DNA of 64,000 nucleotides from Carya illinoinensis (lineage: Eukaryota > Streptophyta > Magnoliopsida > Fagales > Juglandaceae): positions 44,556,933 through 44,620,932 of the forward strand of contig NC_056766.1 of assembly GCF_018687715.1 (NCBI RefSeq). The letters are read 5' to 3'. The position numbers and the translations under genes are program-made. This document shows, piece after piece, positions 12,788 through 25,872 of this stretch. Position 1 is the first letter of the stretch; each line of letters begins with the position of its first letter. The notes beneath the pieces are model-generated. The model did no database searches. It saw only the letters and a program-made list of their open reading frames with translations, and was not told the origin of the DNA.

Positions 12788-12995
12788 GTACGGTTTGAAT
12801 ATAAGTTAGACGATAAGATGATATAATTTTAGATAAAAGTTAAAAGTTGAATAAAATATTGTTAAAATATTATTTTATTAATATTATTATTGTCTTGAGA
12901 TTAGAAAAAATCAAAATGTTTATTATATTTTGAGTGAAAATTTTAAAAAATTATAATAATTAGATGAGATAAAATATTTTCACTATCTAAACGAA
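12788..12995 (+). repeat. Dispersed AT-rich MITE-like repeat, copy 1
   Basis: A ~200 bp block running from 'ggtttgaata' to 'tatctaaacg' with internal 'ttgaataaaatattgtta', 'tgtttattatattttg' and 'aattataataattagatgag'. It aligns with the reverse complement of 25590-25795 and more loosely with 19040-19380. The ends hint at imperfect inverted repeats (ggtttg / ctaaac). The class of element is not proven. Confidence 0.55.
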
Positions 12996-13624
12996 ATTTA
13001 ATTGGGAGCTAAGCATGCACTTAGCTTGAAGATGAAGATCAAAAGCGTGCTATATATTTGCATTGATGCAATTAGCTAGTGTGATTTGATTTTGACTAAT
13101 ATAATATAATATATATAAATATTAGGCCTAATAAGTCCAAAGAAAGGTGTATATATATTTTAATGAAAAAATTTGATTGTAAGCAATTTTGTGCATTAAT
13201 ACGTACACCTATCTAATATGATTGATCAGAAAATGGTGTCAATTTAAATTTTAAATATGAAGGTAGCAATATGGATACGCAGATCAGTACGTGAATTCGT
13301 TGGTACATAGCAAAACTCTATTTTAACCACAAGATTTTTCAATATTAAATCAACAAAAATTAGGCAACATGAGTATCCACTAATGACTACAAATTATTGC
13401 TAAGCGCATCATCTTATATATACTACTCAATTTTCTTCCATATTAATGCTAGCTTGTGTAACTTTATAATTTATATATATATATATGTGATTATTTCTTT
13501 CTTTTGATTTTGTTTGACATTAATTATTAGCTTTATATATATATTATAGTTTAAGCACTATTTAGTTTAATATTGGGACCACGTACAGTTGTACGTAATT
13601 AATTCAGGTCAGGTAATTTGGAGA

Positions 13625-13626
<2 letters not shown>

Positions 13627-13668
<42 letters not shown>
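13627..13668. repeat. (AT)n microsatellite
   Basis: A pure AT dinucleotide run of about 42 bp. Confidence 0.95.
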
Positions 13669-13670
<2 letters not shown>

Positions 13671-14099
13671 ATAAATGAACAAAGAAAGAAGATCCACATA
13701 TTAGAGATAGAGAGGATTACATGAGACGTTATATGAACCATCCATTAATAGATTCCAAACGTCAAATTCTTTTATTTATTTTTATTCATTATATATAATT
13801 TTATTTATAATAAACAGATGTGGATGGTTCATTTAGTAAAATACTTACATAATATAATTTAATTTGAAAGATAAATTCTAAAATTCAAATCTTACCATTT
13901 AAATATTGTAGATGTGTGTTCTACATATCGACTTGTAAATAGAATAACTCATATATATATATATATAGGTTTAGTGGATGACACTTTGTATTGATGATGA
14001 TATTGTGTCCCTTAGCTCATGATCAGCATCGAAATTATATATTCAAGTTTGTTTCTTAGAGAAGAAAATTAAGTAATTATATATATATATATATACCGA

Positions 14100-14604
14100 A
14101 GTTTAATTTCTGTTGTAGGGAAGAGGAGACAATAGAACATGTGTTATCGTCATGCCTAGCAGAAAGTAATGTGTGTGCAGAAAAGCAAAGTACGTGGTGT
14201 ATAGAAATGGAGTAGGGTAGAGATCGAATTTTTCTAGCGATGAGAAAGAATGCAGCAATGCTTTCAGCAGACTCAATTAGAAGAATTAGCTGTCATTTTC
14301 AAAGAATTATGGACTAGAAGGAATTAAACTGTATTTGAGAATAAATTTGATTGCCCAAGCAAAGTAATATAGGTTGCTTTATCTAACCTTAAAGTTTTCC
14401 AAGAAACAAATAAGGCGGGTGTAAAATAGTGTAGCTCAAGAACTTGCTAAGAGAGCTTTGCATACAGAGGGAGAACGCTCCTGAATAGGAGATGGACCTG
14501 CTGAGATTAATTCTATTTTAATAAGAGAGATGTCTTGTAATGAATAAGTATCAGTTATGAATGAATGAGAAACAGTACTTGTTGATTCAAAAAATAAAAA
14601 AAAA
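14100..14604 (+). mobile_element. 3' end of an L1-type LINE, internally deleted
   Basis: Translation gives a zinc-knuckle-like zf-RVT motif (CREEETIEHVLSSC from 14114). It continues, with stops, into LWTRRN*TVFENKFDCPSKVI*VALSNLKVFQE, then jumps to AQELAKRAL, the end of the plant RNase H-like (RVT_3) domain. A 3' UTR-like stretch and an A-rich tail (14587-14604) follow. The protein matches the LINE fragment near 61.2 kb closely (NKAVFEDKFD, LKVFQEAE), so both probably come from one family. Several stops and the missing RNase H core make it dead. Confidence 0.7.
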
Positions 14605-17600
14605 TGAGGTAATGGAAATTATAATAAAGGTATATATCTTTGTCGTCAAAGAAATATATAGTAGAATGTTGGGATTAGTCGCTCAAATTAGAGTTGTAAA
14701 TTAACAAGTTATTTGACAAGAAGCCACTCGATTCGATATGGTTTTATCAAATTAACTCATCTTTAATTTTATTTTTTATTAAATAAATTATGAATGATTA
14801 TTGAACTATACAGCTCGATCATGTAAGTCTCAACCGAATATCTCATGAATACGCAGTACTTACTATTATTTATGATATTATTTTCAACTTTACAATGATA
14901 ATTTTTTATGTATTTAAAAAATCATCAAACGAAATCATGTATGTTCCTGTTATATATGTGTTACTTGAAGAATAATTTTATTTAAAATGTTTACACTATA
15001 CACCATCCACGTGCCATAATTTGATTTGTAAGATTCAACTTTAAAATTATATTTATATGAAGAAATTTATGGGTCTAACTTATCTCATAAAACCAGTTCA
15101 ACAAGATAGGATTTCTTATTGCTTATAAACATGTCCAAAACCTTGTCCATAGACAATGTGAGATTTATTCCTCAATATTATCTTCCAAATCAAATCATGC
15201 TATGTAAATGGTATATGATGTAAATGTATTTATAAGATTGCTTGTCAAAATATATACGTACATAAAACTATAGATATAATGTAAATAATTTAATTTTCCA
15301 AAGATATTAATTAAGTAGTTTGAAAATAAATGATATGTTTATGAGCATAAAAAGCACTTGTGATAAAGCTCAAGCTCTAATAGATCGAGCTTAGTCTTGA
15401 TTCGTTTACACACCCTTAAAACAATTTTGATAAAAAGATAATAATAGTAATAATTAAATAATCAAAAGAAAGGCAACAATGACAATATATAGCCATATCA
15501 TGAATACTTCCAAGCCATATTTTGTTGGATAAGTACTGATCTTGAAAGGTAGAGTGCATTTTTCTACCACTATATATGTATGCATTGTACTACCTGTCCA
15601 CATATATGTTTATTTTTTAATCAGAAAAAAGTATAAAAGCAAAAATACAAATTTCCATAAAAGAAAAAAATTAATTATTTTTTTATTGAGTTATTCTATT
15701 TTTAAACTGATATGTAGAGTACGTATACTATCATCTATATCACTTAAATGATAAAATTTGATTTATGAAATTCAGATTTTAAAATTTATCTTCTCAGTAA
15801 AATATTTATGCCTTGTAAATACTTTATCAGATATGCTCTACATAACTTTATCAGATATTTATGCCTTGTAAACACTTTAAAATTTATCTTCCCAATAAAA
15901 TATTTGACAAAAAGTACTGCTTCTATATACAGATACGTGTTTTTGTTGTTACTTGATTTGGTCATCAACACGGCCTCAATAAACAAGATGTTCATATATA
16001 TATATATATATGCATTAATTAATTAATGTCTGATGAATAAGACATTTCTTTGGCAAATTAATCATGTCCGATGAATGAGACATTGTATGTATATACAATG
16101 TTGTTGTTATTTTATTTCACAAAATAAGTAGATGGAAATGGACATCTAAGGCTCTCCTCTAATCTCTAATTCAATTGGCACATCTGTATATATAGCTACA
16201 AAAGTTTAATTAAAAGTTTCCTAACTAAATACAAACCAACATTTGTCAGTTTGCGATGATTAATTATAAACATGACATTATATGCCTTCAAGAACATGAT
16301 CATGTACTTATTCCCACAGCTTCTATCAAACAGTCAAACCTAGAAGTAATCTTCTAGCATGATCCTTAATTTCAATATTATATATATTTGAAATATTGAG
16401 AGTGGAGACATTTGTACCACTCATCATGCATGGTTTGCCCATATAAACAGTACTTCTGACAGTAAATGCCAGGATCCTCTCCATTTCACTTGAAAGGAAT
16501 TATATATATCGATTTAATTAGTATGAAACACGAGATGTTTTTATTCTTTTTACACTGTGTCGAGCAATGAAATGACCAAAATAGCTCATGTTTTAACTAA
16601 TTAAATATATATTTACTATCAATTCACTTGAAATAATGTAACGTGAGGATCTTGTCATGAGAAAGAGCTCGGAATGTCTAAAGGGAGAAGAACAAGAATT
16701 TAATTATAAAAATATTTAGCTAGGTTGAATTTATATTATGAGTTGACAATAATATTAAAGATGAAAGCGACACCTTTTTGTTTTTTTTGGGTGAAAATTA
16801 CTTGTACTAGTGGGTTTGGCAAATAAATATGTGACATATATAGCTAGTAGCTAGCTAGCTAGAGAGGGACTTTACAGAGTCTTTATATGCTTTACGCATG
16901 TAATATATATATATATATATATATATACATATCAATCTTCTGATCATCTAAGTTTTAGATAAGCTATCATGAATGCAGCAGCACACCACTCATGGTCACT
17001 GAAAAATTCAACTCATATACAATAGGGTCAGTCGCTTCTCGTGAATTTTCAAAATTCGATCTGCTGTGTAAAAATGGGATATGCGTTTGAACTGGGTGTT
17101 CTAGTGATTATATATATATCATGAGCGATATGGAAATGGATCGAGTAATCTCTTCTTTTATCTAAGAAAAAAGAGTATTTATAGTTTGCATGTTCCAATC
17201 ATCTACGTACATTATTGGTATATATTAATTCTTCTATCTCCAAAAATTTCTAAATTAGCATATTTAGGTACAGCCGTTTCTGGATTTTGATAACTTACGT
17301 ACGTATATCCCATTGTACGTTCGTGGCATGCATCTGATCATCGATCATCATCGATCATATATCGCCCATAATTGGTAAACCTACTTGTCCACGCAGCTGA
17401 AATATTTGTTTGTTTAACCTACAGCTAGCTGATATATAGGAATGTACCGTTCTGCAAATTCTTCAATTCATGCATGACTCATGTGTACGTAGCTTCTGCA
17501 TGCATTAATCCAAAGAAATTAGCTTGATTCTTATATGTGTGTGTGTGTGTGTGTGTATACATGCTTCATGCCATCCATTCTCAAGATAATTTCTCATCAA

Positions 17601-18224
17601 GATGATCTTTAGAAACCCCTAACAAATGCCAAGCTGCGATCATGTCCGCATTCCATGCTTCAATTATTTCCTGCATGTCATCATCAGGACTTTATCCATG
17701 ATGATCTGCTTAATTTGAATAATTTGGTCCAAGTTTGATGACTAGCTTCTCCATGCATGTTAACCATAACTAATTGACAAGAAATATAATGCGAAGTGCA
17801 GGATTTAGATCAAGTAGAACTAACCCTACAACAACTGCAGAATATTGTCCGTTAATTTGTCACAGTTAGCAATATATAATGTATGTTCGTCTCATACTTT
17901 CCACTTTGGCTCGCATTTTATGGAGCAACCCATAATGCTCCTATATTCCCTCCTATATTAAATAGTGAGTTGAAAAATTGTAATGATAAAATGAGATGAG
18001 ATGGAATACTTCCACCATCCGAACGGAGTCTCCCATTACAAACAACTACTTGTCTGTTTCATGATCATCGTCGTCCATGTGTTGAATGTGCCATGCACTC
18101 ATTTTAAGTTTTTCAAGTGATCGAAACATCAAGAGAGTCCTACACGCATCTTCTTAGTACATGTTTGTAATATATATAGATATATGTCGACTCCTGATCC
18201 ATATATGCATGTATGCTTGTCTCT
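14605..18224. other. Gene-free AT-rich intergenic DNA
   Basis: No gene or clear transposon end is recognisable. Short simple repeats occur, for example (AT)n near 16900-16925 and (GT)n near 17537-17556. A short 'gatgagatggaa...ccatccgaacgg' fragment near 17990-18030 resembles one end of the MITE-like repeat family. Confidence 0.55.
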
Positions 18225-18560
18225 TTAAATAATTGGTGGTGTCTTAGCAGTAACCAGAGGTTTGTTTCGTTGTACCACGCATACTGACCTGATTGGAAGA
18301 CCTTTATCCTGTACTGATTGAATTAGTGCAGTGAGTACTACTGGTAATGACTTAACTGAGAACCTAACAGTCTTCTTAATTCCCAGCCATGCATTTGATT
18401 CTAAGGGACTGTTAGATAAGGGGTTTGCTTGATAAAAGGTAGTGTTCGTGTCAGTTCTTGTCCAAAACCTCATCACTCTTGACTCAATAATTTGCAGACG
18501 TGGATCATTTTCTTGGCTATCGTAAATCTCACTAATTATATATGCCAGCTTTGGTATCAA
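18225..18560 (-). pseudogene. Unidentified ORF fragment (~111 codons)
   Basis: The frame has a balanced amino-acid composition unlike the AT-rich surroundings, with strings such as RVMRFWTRTDTNTTFYQ and SVCVVQRNKPLVTA. It ends at TAA (18225-18227). On the 5' side the frame is closed by a TGA immediately before 18560, and the nearby ATG is out of frame, so it looks like the 3' end of something once longer or a single exon. I do not recognise the family. A viral or transposon origin is possible but unsupported. Confidence 0.3.
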
Positions 18561-20394
18561 TCATGAATCTCTGGTCACTTTACCAAGCAGACAAGCATGT
18601 ATGCCACTAATAAAGGGAATGTTTCTCTAGTTTAATCGACATTATTGTGAGTTTTACCTGATTAGTCGTTGAGGTTTTTTGTCTTTTTTCTTTTTTTGTC
18701 TTTCGAATACACGTAGTCATGAAAATTCTGCCTCTGATGTCCGCATATAATAATTGAACACGATAATTTAAAGGAAAATGTTACTATGCCCTCTCCCCGT
18801 GGCTCCTCAAAGTGACCGCTGGTCATATATATTTTTTTAATATTTTTTAATTTAGTGATTAAGAAAGTGATTTTAAGTGTATTCGTATTTTTTCTATATT
18901 TTTTAAAAATATTTAAATATATTAAAAAAATCTGAAAAGAAAAATGAAAAAAAAAAAATGACCGTGCGGTCAAAAGGAGTGGTGCACTCTGGGTGGCATA
19001 GTAGCACCGTCCTAATTTAAATCATTGCATATATCCAAAAGCTCAATTTGTTTGAAAAGTGAGATGAAATGAGAATTATATATATAAATAGTAGTGAAAT
19101 TATTTGTGAATAACAGTAAAATGATTTGAGTTAAAATGTTTTAATGGATTTTAGGAAATAAGAAGAAAAAAAGTTAAATAAAAATATTGTAAAGTTAAAA
19201 AAATTGTTTAGATATAATTTTTTAAAATTGAAAAAACTGTTATTTTTTATGTATTGTTTGAAAGTTTGAAAAAATTGTAATGATTGAATAATTATTTGAT
19301 GAAAGATTTAAAGATTTGAAATTAAAAAGTATTTATATTTAAGTGATGTTTATAAATAAAATTATAAAAAATTTTAAGATGAGATATAAAAAACAAAGTG
19401 CCTTATTCATCTCATTTTACAAACATGTCCTTATTCAATGCCCTCAATGCCTTTTGTTTAACTATTGGGCCTTTCATCTAATAAGAGAAGTGCTATTTAT
19501 CACATCTTTAACTATCATCCTCGTCATCAAATGAAATGATTGATTGATAAAAAAAAAAAAAATTTATTATAGTATCAAGTCAGTATATAAAACACATAAT
19601 CCATATTACTTAAATAATAAAATTTAATTTATAATATTTAAGTTTTATTTTTTTTTAAATTAAATTATATCATGTAAGCATTTTATTAGATATATGTGTT
19701 TTATATAGACACCGATTTGAGAATTGAATAACTTTATAAAAAATAAAAAATAATATTTTAATCATTTAATGTTACATTTAAAAATGCGGAGAAGATGATT
19801 GTTAATAGAATAATGGATAGCATTACTCTTCTAATAATTTTTACATGCATAGTGTGAGCTAAACTTCGGGCATTGAGTGAGATTGGAGGATTCAGGTTTG
19901 GAAGGGATATAAAGCTGAGTGAGCTCCCATCTAAGTAACGTTGCAACATTTTCTGATCCAGTGGCCTCAGATTATCCCCAAAAGATTAGGTGAACATAAA
20001 TTCTGAAATCCTAAGCTTGAGGAGAACATTCTCTTTTACTTAGAAGCATAGAGTAAATATTCATGGAAAATAAACAGAGACTTCTTGAAGAAATTTCTAA
20101 CTCATTTTAGAAGTATATGGTAACTGTTCATGAAATTAAAATTTTACGAGTCATATTGACCCGTCACACAAATTACTAGATCAGGATCCAACACTCAGCG
20201 TCCACATTTTATATGACCATTATCCTTTTTCTAAGCTTGTAGGTGATTTGAAATGATCAAACCTAGATCCCAACAGTCTATGAAACATAGTTAGGCATTC
20301 ATAGTTTTTTAAAAGGTCTACATAGCTGGAGAGTAGTCATTACCTCAAACCAATACATCACTACCAAGAGTTAGCATTGACATTGAATGGTTAG
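18561..20394. other. AT-rich intergenic DNA downstream of the CPL4-like gene
   Basis: No gene is seen. A MITE-like repeat lies inside. The last few hundred bases before 20395 probably include the 3' UTR of the minus-strand phosphatase gene, but I cannot place its polyadenylation site. Confidence 0.5.
19040..19380 (+). repeat. Dispersed AT-rich MITE-like repeat, copy 2 (divergent)
   Basis: It shares 'gtttgaaaagtgagatgaaatgag', 'gtttgaaaaaattgtaatgatt' type strings and overall order with the repeats at 12788 and 25590, but it is longer and more diverged. Boundaries are approximate. Confidence 0.4.
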
Positions 20395-23300
20395 TTATTG
20401 GTTCTTGGTTTGGTTGACAGTATATTTCTCTTCAGGCTGCTTTTGCCACATATAATTAGCAGCTTCTATCCACCGTGGATGGACCAAAAACTTCATATGT
20501 TTCACTGCCCAATGAGATTTCTCTGTTCCAGCATCTGTTGAGATCACATGTGTCACAGACGGATCAATCTCCGTTGAACAAGTAGCTCCCAAATCCTCTG
20601 CCAGCTTCCAGAGATGGTGATTATCAGCCTGGAATCTAGTGGGAAATACACGACTAAAGACAAGCTTACACCCCTTCAGGACTTCCTTCTTAATCAATTT
20701 CAGCACCTGCAGAAAATTACATATAAAAAACATCTTGATTATTCAAAATCTTTGTAATTAATAACCATGAGATAGTTCTCCTTCTCAAAGTTTATTGGGA
20801 TGAATTAGTGGGAAGATATTCAACAATCTGCACGAGAAATTAAGGAATCAACAAACATACAATACAAAAGCAATAAAAGGACTGTTTAAAACTGATTCAT
20901 GGCCACAAAATGGGGACGTGCTGTCCATTCAATAGTTAGAACCATAATCAGGTTGCCTTACGTAGTGTTTTTCCAAGAGTGGATCTTCACCACCAATCTA
21001 GCCAAGATGTATGACTCCAGACTAAGTACTGTTCAATAGGTCAGAACTCATGCCAGATTAGATTATGTGGAAACCAGCCAGAAGCAGAAGAGAGGCAGAG
21101 ACACAGAGCAGGTAGTGGTAGATATCTATCTTACAAACATCTGAGACAACTTATAAGCCAGGTTTAAATAATAATAAAAACACTTTTTGCACTCTTTTTG
21201 AAACCCATAATATGGGACTCAATTAAATCATCCTCGTGGAATTGATATTAGATTTTGAAGTATGTGTACAGGTGCTTGCTACCGCTTAGAATAAAATGCC
21301 GGCCATGTTTTAGTTGTTGAGAAAATGATCACCTGCCTCACATCTCTGTCAACAAGAGTCTCCTTAAGTTCCTACAAGAAGGTTCCCCTACATTAGAATT
21401 TATCACGATAGCAAACTTCAGCAACTATTATCAATTCAAAGTAACAAGAGGGACATACATCAAAGAACATCTTGTGGACTCGCTTAAGAACTTTAAGAAC
21501 AGCTGCAAGGGCTCCGTCTGTCTCACTTTCATCATTCTTCAACTCAGAAAGAGATTTACAACTGAAGCCAAATTGGTGACAACTTGAAGCAAAGAAATGA
21601 TATCTTTCCATCAATATCAAATTTTCCTTGTGCTTTGGCCACGCCTGCAATAATGCATGGCAACATTTTAACAGGATGGCTGTCACCCACAAAAACCTAA
21701 AAAGAGAAATTGCAGGTTCAAAAGAAACTGAAATGACATAGGTTACAAAACCTAGAAAGAATAATTGCAGGTTCAAAAGAAATAGAAACGATACCCAGTG
21801 TATCTGATGGAATATTGGGTACCATTTCCTCTTCAGCAATCTTATGAGTAAACCATATCAAAGAAGCTTACAAAACACAAGGAAACTTCAAGACTGGTTT
21901 GCACATGTAACAAGTAACATCAGATTAACATGAAAATAAACTGGTTAAGCAAAATTGCTTAGCTGGTCACAAATGTACCTACATTTTCTGTATCATCAAG
22001 AATGAGAGCAGCACTTTCTTGCCCCAGCACAACATCAAGACCCTTTTGATGTTTATGGGTGCCATCATCGCGTGAAATCACCCTAGAGCTGAAGTACTCT
22101 CTTTGAGGATCAAGGAGCTTAGCCATTTCCAATGCATAGGGCCGATCGCCCATTGTGTAGATGTACATCTCAAACATTTCACTTGCTTCTTTTAAAAATG
22201 TGCGAACAAAAGGCCTTAACTTGGTCATTATATGCATATAGTCCAACATGAAGAGGCTGCCTTTTGAGATATCTGTAAATTTCATAAATTTTAAATATCA
22301 TGAAGGAATAAGCACATATACTCACTACAACGCTCAGAAAGTCAGAAGATAACCAGCACAACCAAAATAAAAAATATTAAACATTCTCGGTCTTCTTCTG
22401 TGGCAGCAGCAAATTGTGATGGAAGCAAAAGCCAATTTATAACCAATCAAATGAATAAGAGCCTCTATGCAGTTTGCTAGGTCAACTTGGGAAAGGGATG
22501 CAAAGAGTAAGGTAGGAATTATTCTTCAATAATTCAAAACCATGCAAAATGTAGACCGTCATACAAACTTATAAAAAAAAATGTATACTGTCATAAAAAC
22601 TTAGCCTGACAGCTATGGTGTGCCTCATGGGAAATAGTATCTTAAGGTGATATAACAATTAAAGGCCAAGTAATTAGGCTTGCCTTTTGCAAAAGAAGAC
22701 TACTTTGCCAGTCTTTGAAAGAAATGAAAATGAAAACCAAACTATTTCACCCAGAATTATCAACCCCTCTCCCTGGCAACACATGAGCCTTGCTTCGATT
22801 AGAACCCACAACATAAACAGACTGCCTCATTGCATTCCAATAAACCTCCCCGTATTGGTGTCTTGTGAAAACACAAGCAACTGATTACATCCTTTCCATT
22901 TATTTGAACTATTCTACCTTGCTTCAGACAAAAATCGTATCATACCACTCAGAAACACAAGCATTCAAACTCAGAGTAACTCCTATTTTAAATAGAAAGA
23001 ATCAGTATAAAAAAGGCATACAAAACTAATGATATGAGAAATGCTAATTTACACTACCAAGGCATAACCACAAAAAAGGGTTAATGAAAATACCCTGCAG
23101 TGAATTTGTTTGGCTCTTTAAATATTCCTCTTCTAATGTCATGTGTATAAGCAGTGTAGAGTTTAGCAGTGTATGGTCCAGATCAAGAACCAAGCAAAGC
23201 TTCTTATGGCGTAATAAATTCTTCATGTCTGTATTTTGCAATCTGACAACTTCATCATTCTGAAGTCTAAGTCCCTGCAATACAGATGTTCCACAGGCTT

Positions 23301-24963
23301 AAACCAAATTCCATCTGAGACCAATAAACATAACTACATATTGTAAATGGAATTACATATTTTACATTGGTTACATCGCTCAATTATGATTTTTAAATTC
23401 TTTTCGTGTCATGGAATCAGAACTTTGTGAATAATATTTCAACATGTTGAAAGTTTTTTACAAATATTAGAAATTTACTTTTCAATGTGTCGCAAAGTAT
23501 CTTTTTGGTGTTGATTGGGTGATGCCTCAAAGGGTGGTAGAGTAGTTGGCAGGTTGAAGAGTTCAAAATGTTGGCCATTACAGTGTGGAAGTTTGGCAAA
23601 TTGTACTGTTATACCTTATGTGGTGCGTCTGGAATGAATGTATGCTCAAAATTTTGAAAATTGTGAGAAGATGGCAGATGAATTTGCATCCATAATGCTA
23701 AAAACACTTTTTTTTCTGGATGTCAGCCTTAGAGAGTCCTGGCTATTTTAACTACTATGATTTTATGTATATTTGTTTTCCCCAGCCAGTGTACTTTGGT
23801 TGTGATGCTCTACGTTTTTCAATATAATTGCCTTATAAAAAGAAATGATAAGTGGCAAAGTTAACCAAAACTCTTAATTCCGATCAAGTCATCTTGGTGA
23901 ATTTCTACCTTGTGAATGTACCCAAATGTCACACCAAATTTGTCATCCAGCCTTTGCCCACACAGTATACACATCTCTCCGAAAGAACCAGGATGTGTAC
24001 AAGCATCCTTCTTTATGGATGCTTCTGCAGGAGATAATGCATTACATATAATTAAATTCGGCCACAATACCTAAACGCCAAATGAAAGAAAATCTAAGTA
24101 ATGCCATTCACTCTGTCGTATTTTCAGAAAGTTTGCCATATATATGGAAATTGGTGAGCCACACACACAGAGAAGGGTGTAGATGAATACGGCAGAGTGA
24201 CAAAAAGAAAAAATCATACAAAAAACACTACAGAGCAGTCACTCTTCCCTAATTCACCTTTTTTCTTCAACCATTGGAGTATTCGTTGCAATTTGGATGG
24301 CCTCAAACCGTTTGTCTATGTAGTAATTTCAGTTCTAGTAAGGTTTCCACAGAAATATCCCAATCAAAAGATATATGCACAAAAATGGATAAAGATTTTC
24401 CAGTTTGGGCTCCACCATGTCAGCAGTTTCAAAAATAGAAAAGAAAAAGAAAAGAAAAAAAATGTAGGAAGCTTTACAGAATAATTATGAAAGTATGCAA
24501 CTGGAAAGAAGTTTGGTCTAACTAAAGGTGCCGGATGAGCTTTTGATAAGTTGGTTTCGGGCTGTGTTTCCCAAGATTTGGATGGCTAGGTGTGAAAAGG
24601 GATTTCACACAACTCAATAGCGAAAGATCTTTTCAACTAAAAGAGAAGAATTTACCTTCGGTCTGTTCTAGGGATGGCGTAAGTGAAGTTGACTCCGAAC
24701 CTTCCTCTACGTTTTCCATAATCTCCACTTTGCTCCGTTTTATCCTGCAAGTTAATGAACATGGCTGAGTAAGTGGGGCTTACAATATAGAAAAGTTGAG
24801 ACAATCCAAAAAAAAAACTAACAGAGAATCAGCACCTTTGGGTTTCAAGGTGACTGGAATCTTCAGCTTCTTCGGAAGAATCCGAATCGAGTGATGCATC
24901 GAGGAACGTCACGAAGTCGTCGCTACTCGATGAACGTACCGGAGAATCAGTCACGAGGCTCAT
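20395..24963 (-). CDS. CPL4: RNA polymerase II C-terminal domain phosphatase-like 4 (CPL4/FCP1 type)
   Basis: Eight exons join in frame to 446 codons: 24836-24963, 24656-24744, 23909-24024, 23094-23274, 21983-22272, 21459-21644, 21333-21371 and 20395-20706, all with GT-AG introns. The start is the ATG at 24963 (MSLVTDSPVRSSS), followed by an acidic Ser-rich leader. A Cys/His cluster (DACTHPGS...CILCG, about residues 79-96) precedes the FCPH catalytic domain with DLDHT (DxDxT, about 142-146) and the distal ILDDTEN aspartates (about 262-268). The last exon encodes a BRCT domain (about 350-435). Length and order match Arabidopsis CPL4 (~440 aa), a nuclear phosphatase that removes phosphate from Pol II CTD serines and supports general and snRNA transcription. 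No damage is visible. The AAT|gtaggt donor of exon 5 was chosen because it restores the conserved DDTENAWPKHK. Confidence 0.93.
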
Positions 24964-25589
24964 CTGTATTTATTAACCTCAATTCACGAAATACATCTAT
25001 CAACTGAAGTAAGAAATTGAAAGCGCAAGTCTCGTTCCAATTACATTCCTTTGTTCGGATCGGAAAGGTCTTTTATCTCAAATACTAAAGCAAAGATGAA
25101 GAGAAGGAAGATAGACTATAAAGTTGTTCGAATTTTTTCTTTTCCTTTCTTTCTTGGATCTCTCTCTCTCTGTCTGAGTCTCTCGGAATTCCAGTTGGGG
25201 GGAAAACGAGAGGGAGGGAGCGAAAAGGCAGGAAAGCCGAACGGAAAACTACCACAATAATTTTCGTTTCCCCAGTCCAAAACAATCCGAGTGGGCCGTA
25301 ATTGTAAACTTGAAAAATGAGCCCAAAAACAAAAATCCTGAAACGGCCTAATAGAAAGCCCAAGAAAAAGGCCCAACAGATAATAAGAAGGGTACGGACA
25401 TAATGTAGGGTGGGGGCAGTGAAGGAGCTGAAACAGCCGCCGTAAGGGCAAGGAGAGGGGTAAACCAAAATCTTCCCATCAAGGCTTTCCCTTATGAAAA
25501 ATGATAAATACACGTAACTTTTTAGGATATTTTACATAATAATGTTTTGAAAGGAGGGGTATTTTTGTAAACTATCTACCCCAATTGGT
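24964..25589. other. Upstream region of the CPL4-like gene
   Basis: This holds the likely 5' UTR and promoter of the minus-strand phosphatase gene. A GA/CT-rich tract lies at about 25157-25185, which reads as GA-rich on the gene's strand. No convincing TATA box was found and open frames here are low complexity. Confidence 0.4.
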
Positions 25590-25795
25590 TACCAAAAATC
25601 AAATAATCCCATCTTATTTATTATTACAATTTTTTCAAATTTTCATATAAAATATAATAAACAATTTAACTTTTTCAAATTTAAATACAAAATTAATATT
25701 AAAAAAATTATATTATAATAATATTTTATTTATTACTATTCAAAACATCTCATCTCATCTGAACTACATAACCAAACGAGATTCGTTTACGAAAA
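25590..25795 (-). repeat. Dispersed AT-rich MITE-like repeat, copy 3
   Basis: On the minus strand it runs from 'ctcgtttggttatgtag' through 'gatgagatgagatg' to 'taaccaattgggg' and aligns along its length with 12788-12995. The ends (ggttatgt / ggtaacc) are only weakly inverted. Confidence 0.55.
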
Positions 25796-25872
25796 TACTC
25801 TTATTTTACAATATAGTGGAAAATATATTGTAAAATGTGTGATATGAATATCATTACTTCTTCCTTATAGCA

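Larger units (their letters stand above)
11578..14099. other. Gene-free AT-rich intergenic DNA
   Basis: No protein-coding or RNA gene is visible. The stretch includes a MITE-like repeat and an (AT)n run listed separately. The remainder is low-complexity AT-rich sequence. Confidence 0.6.
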
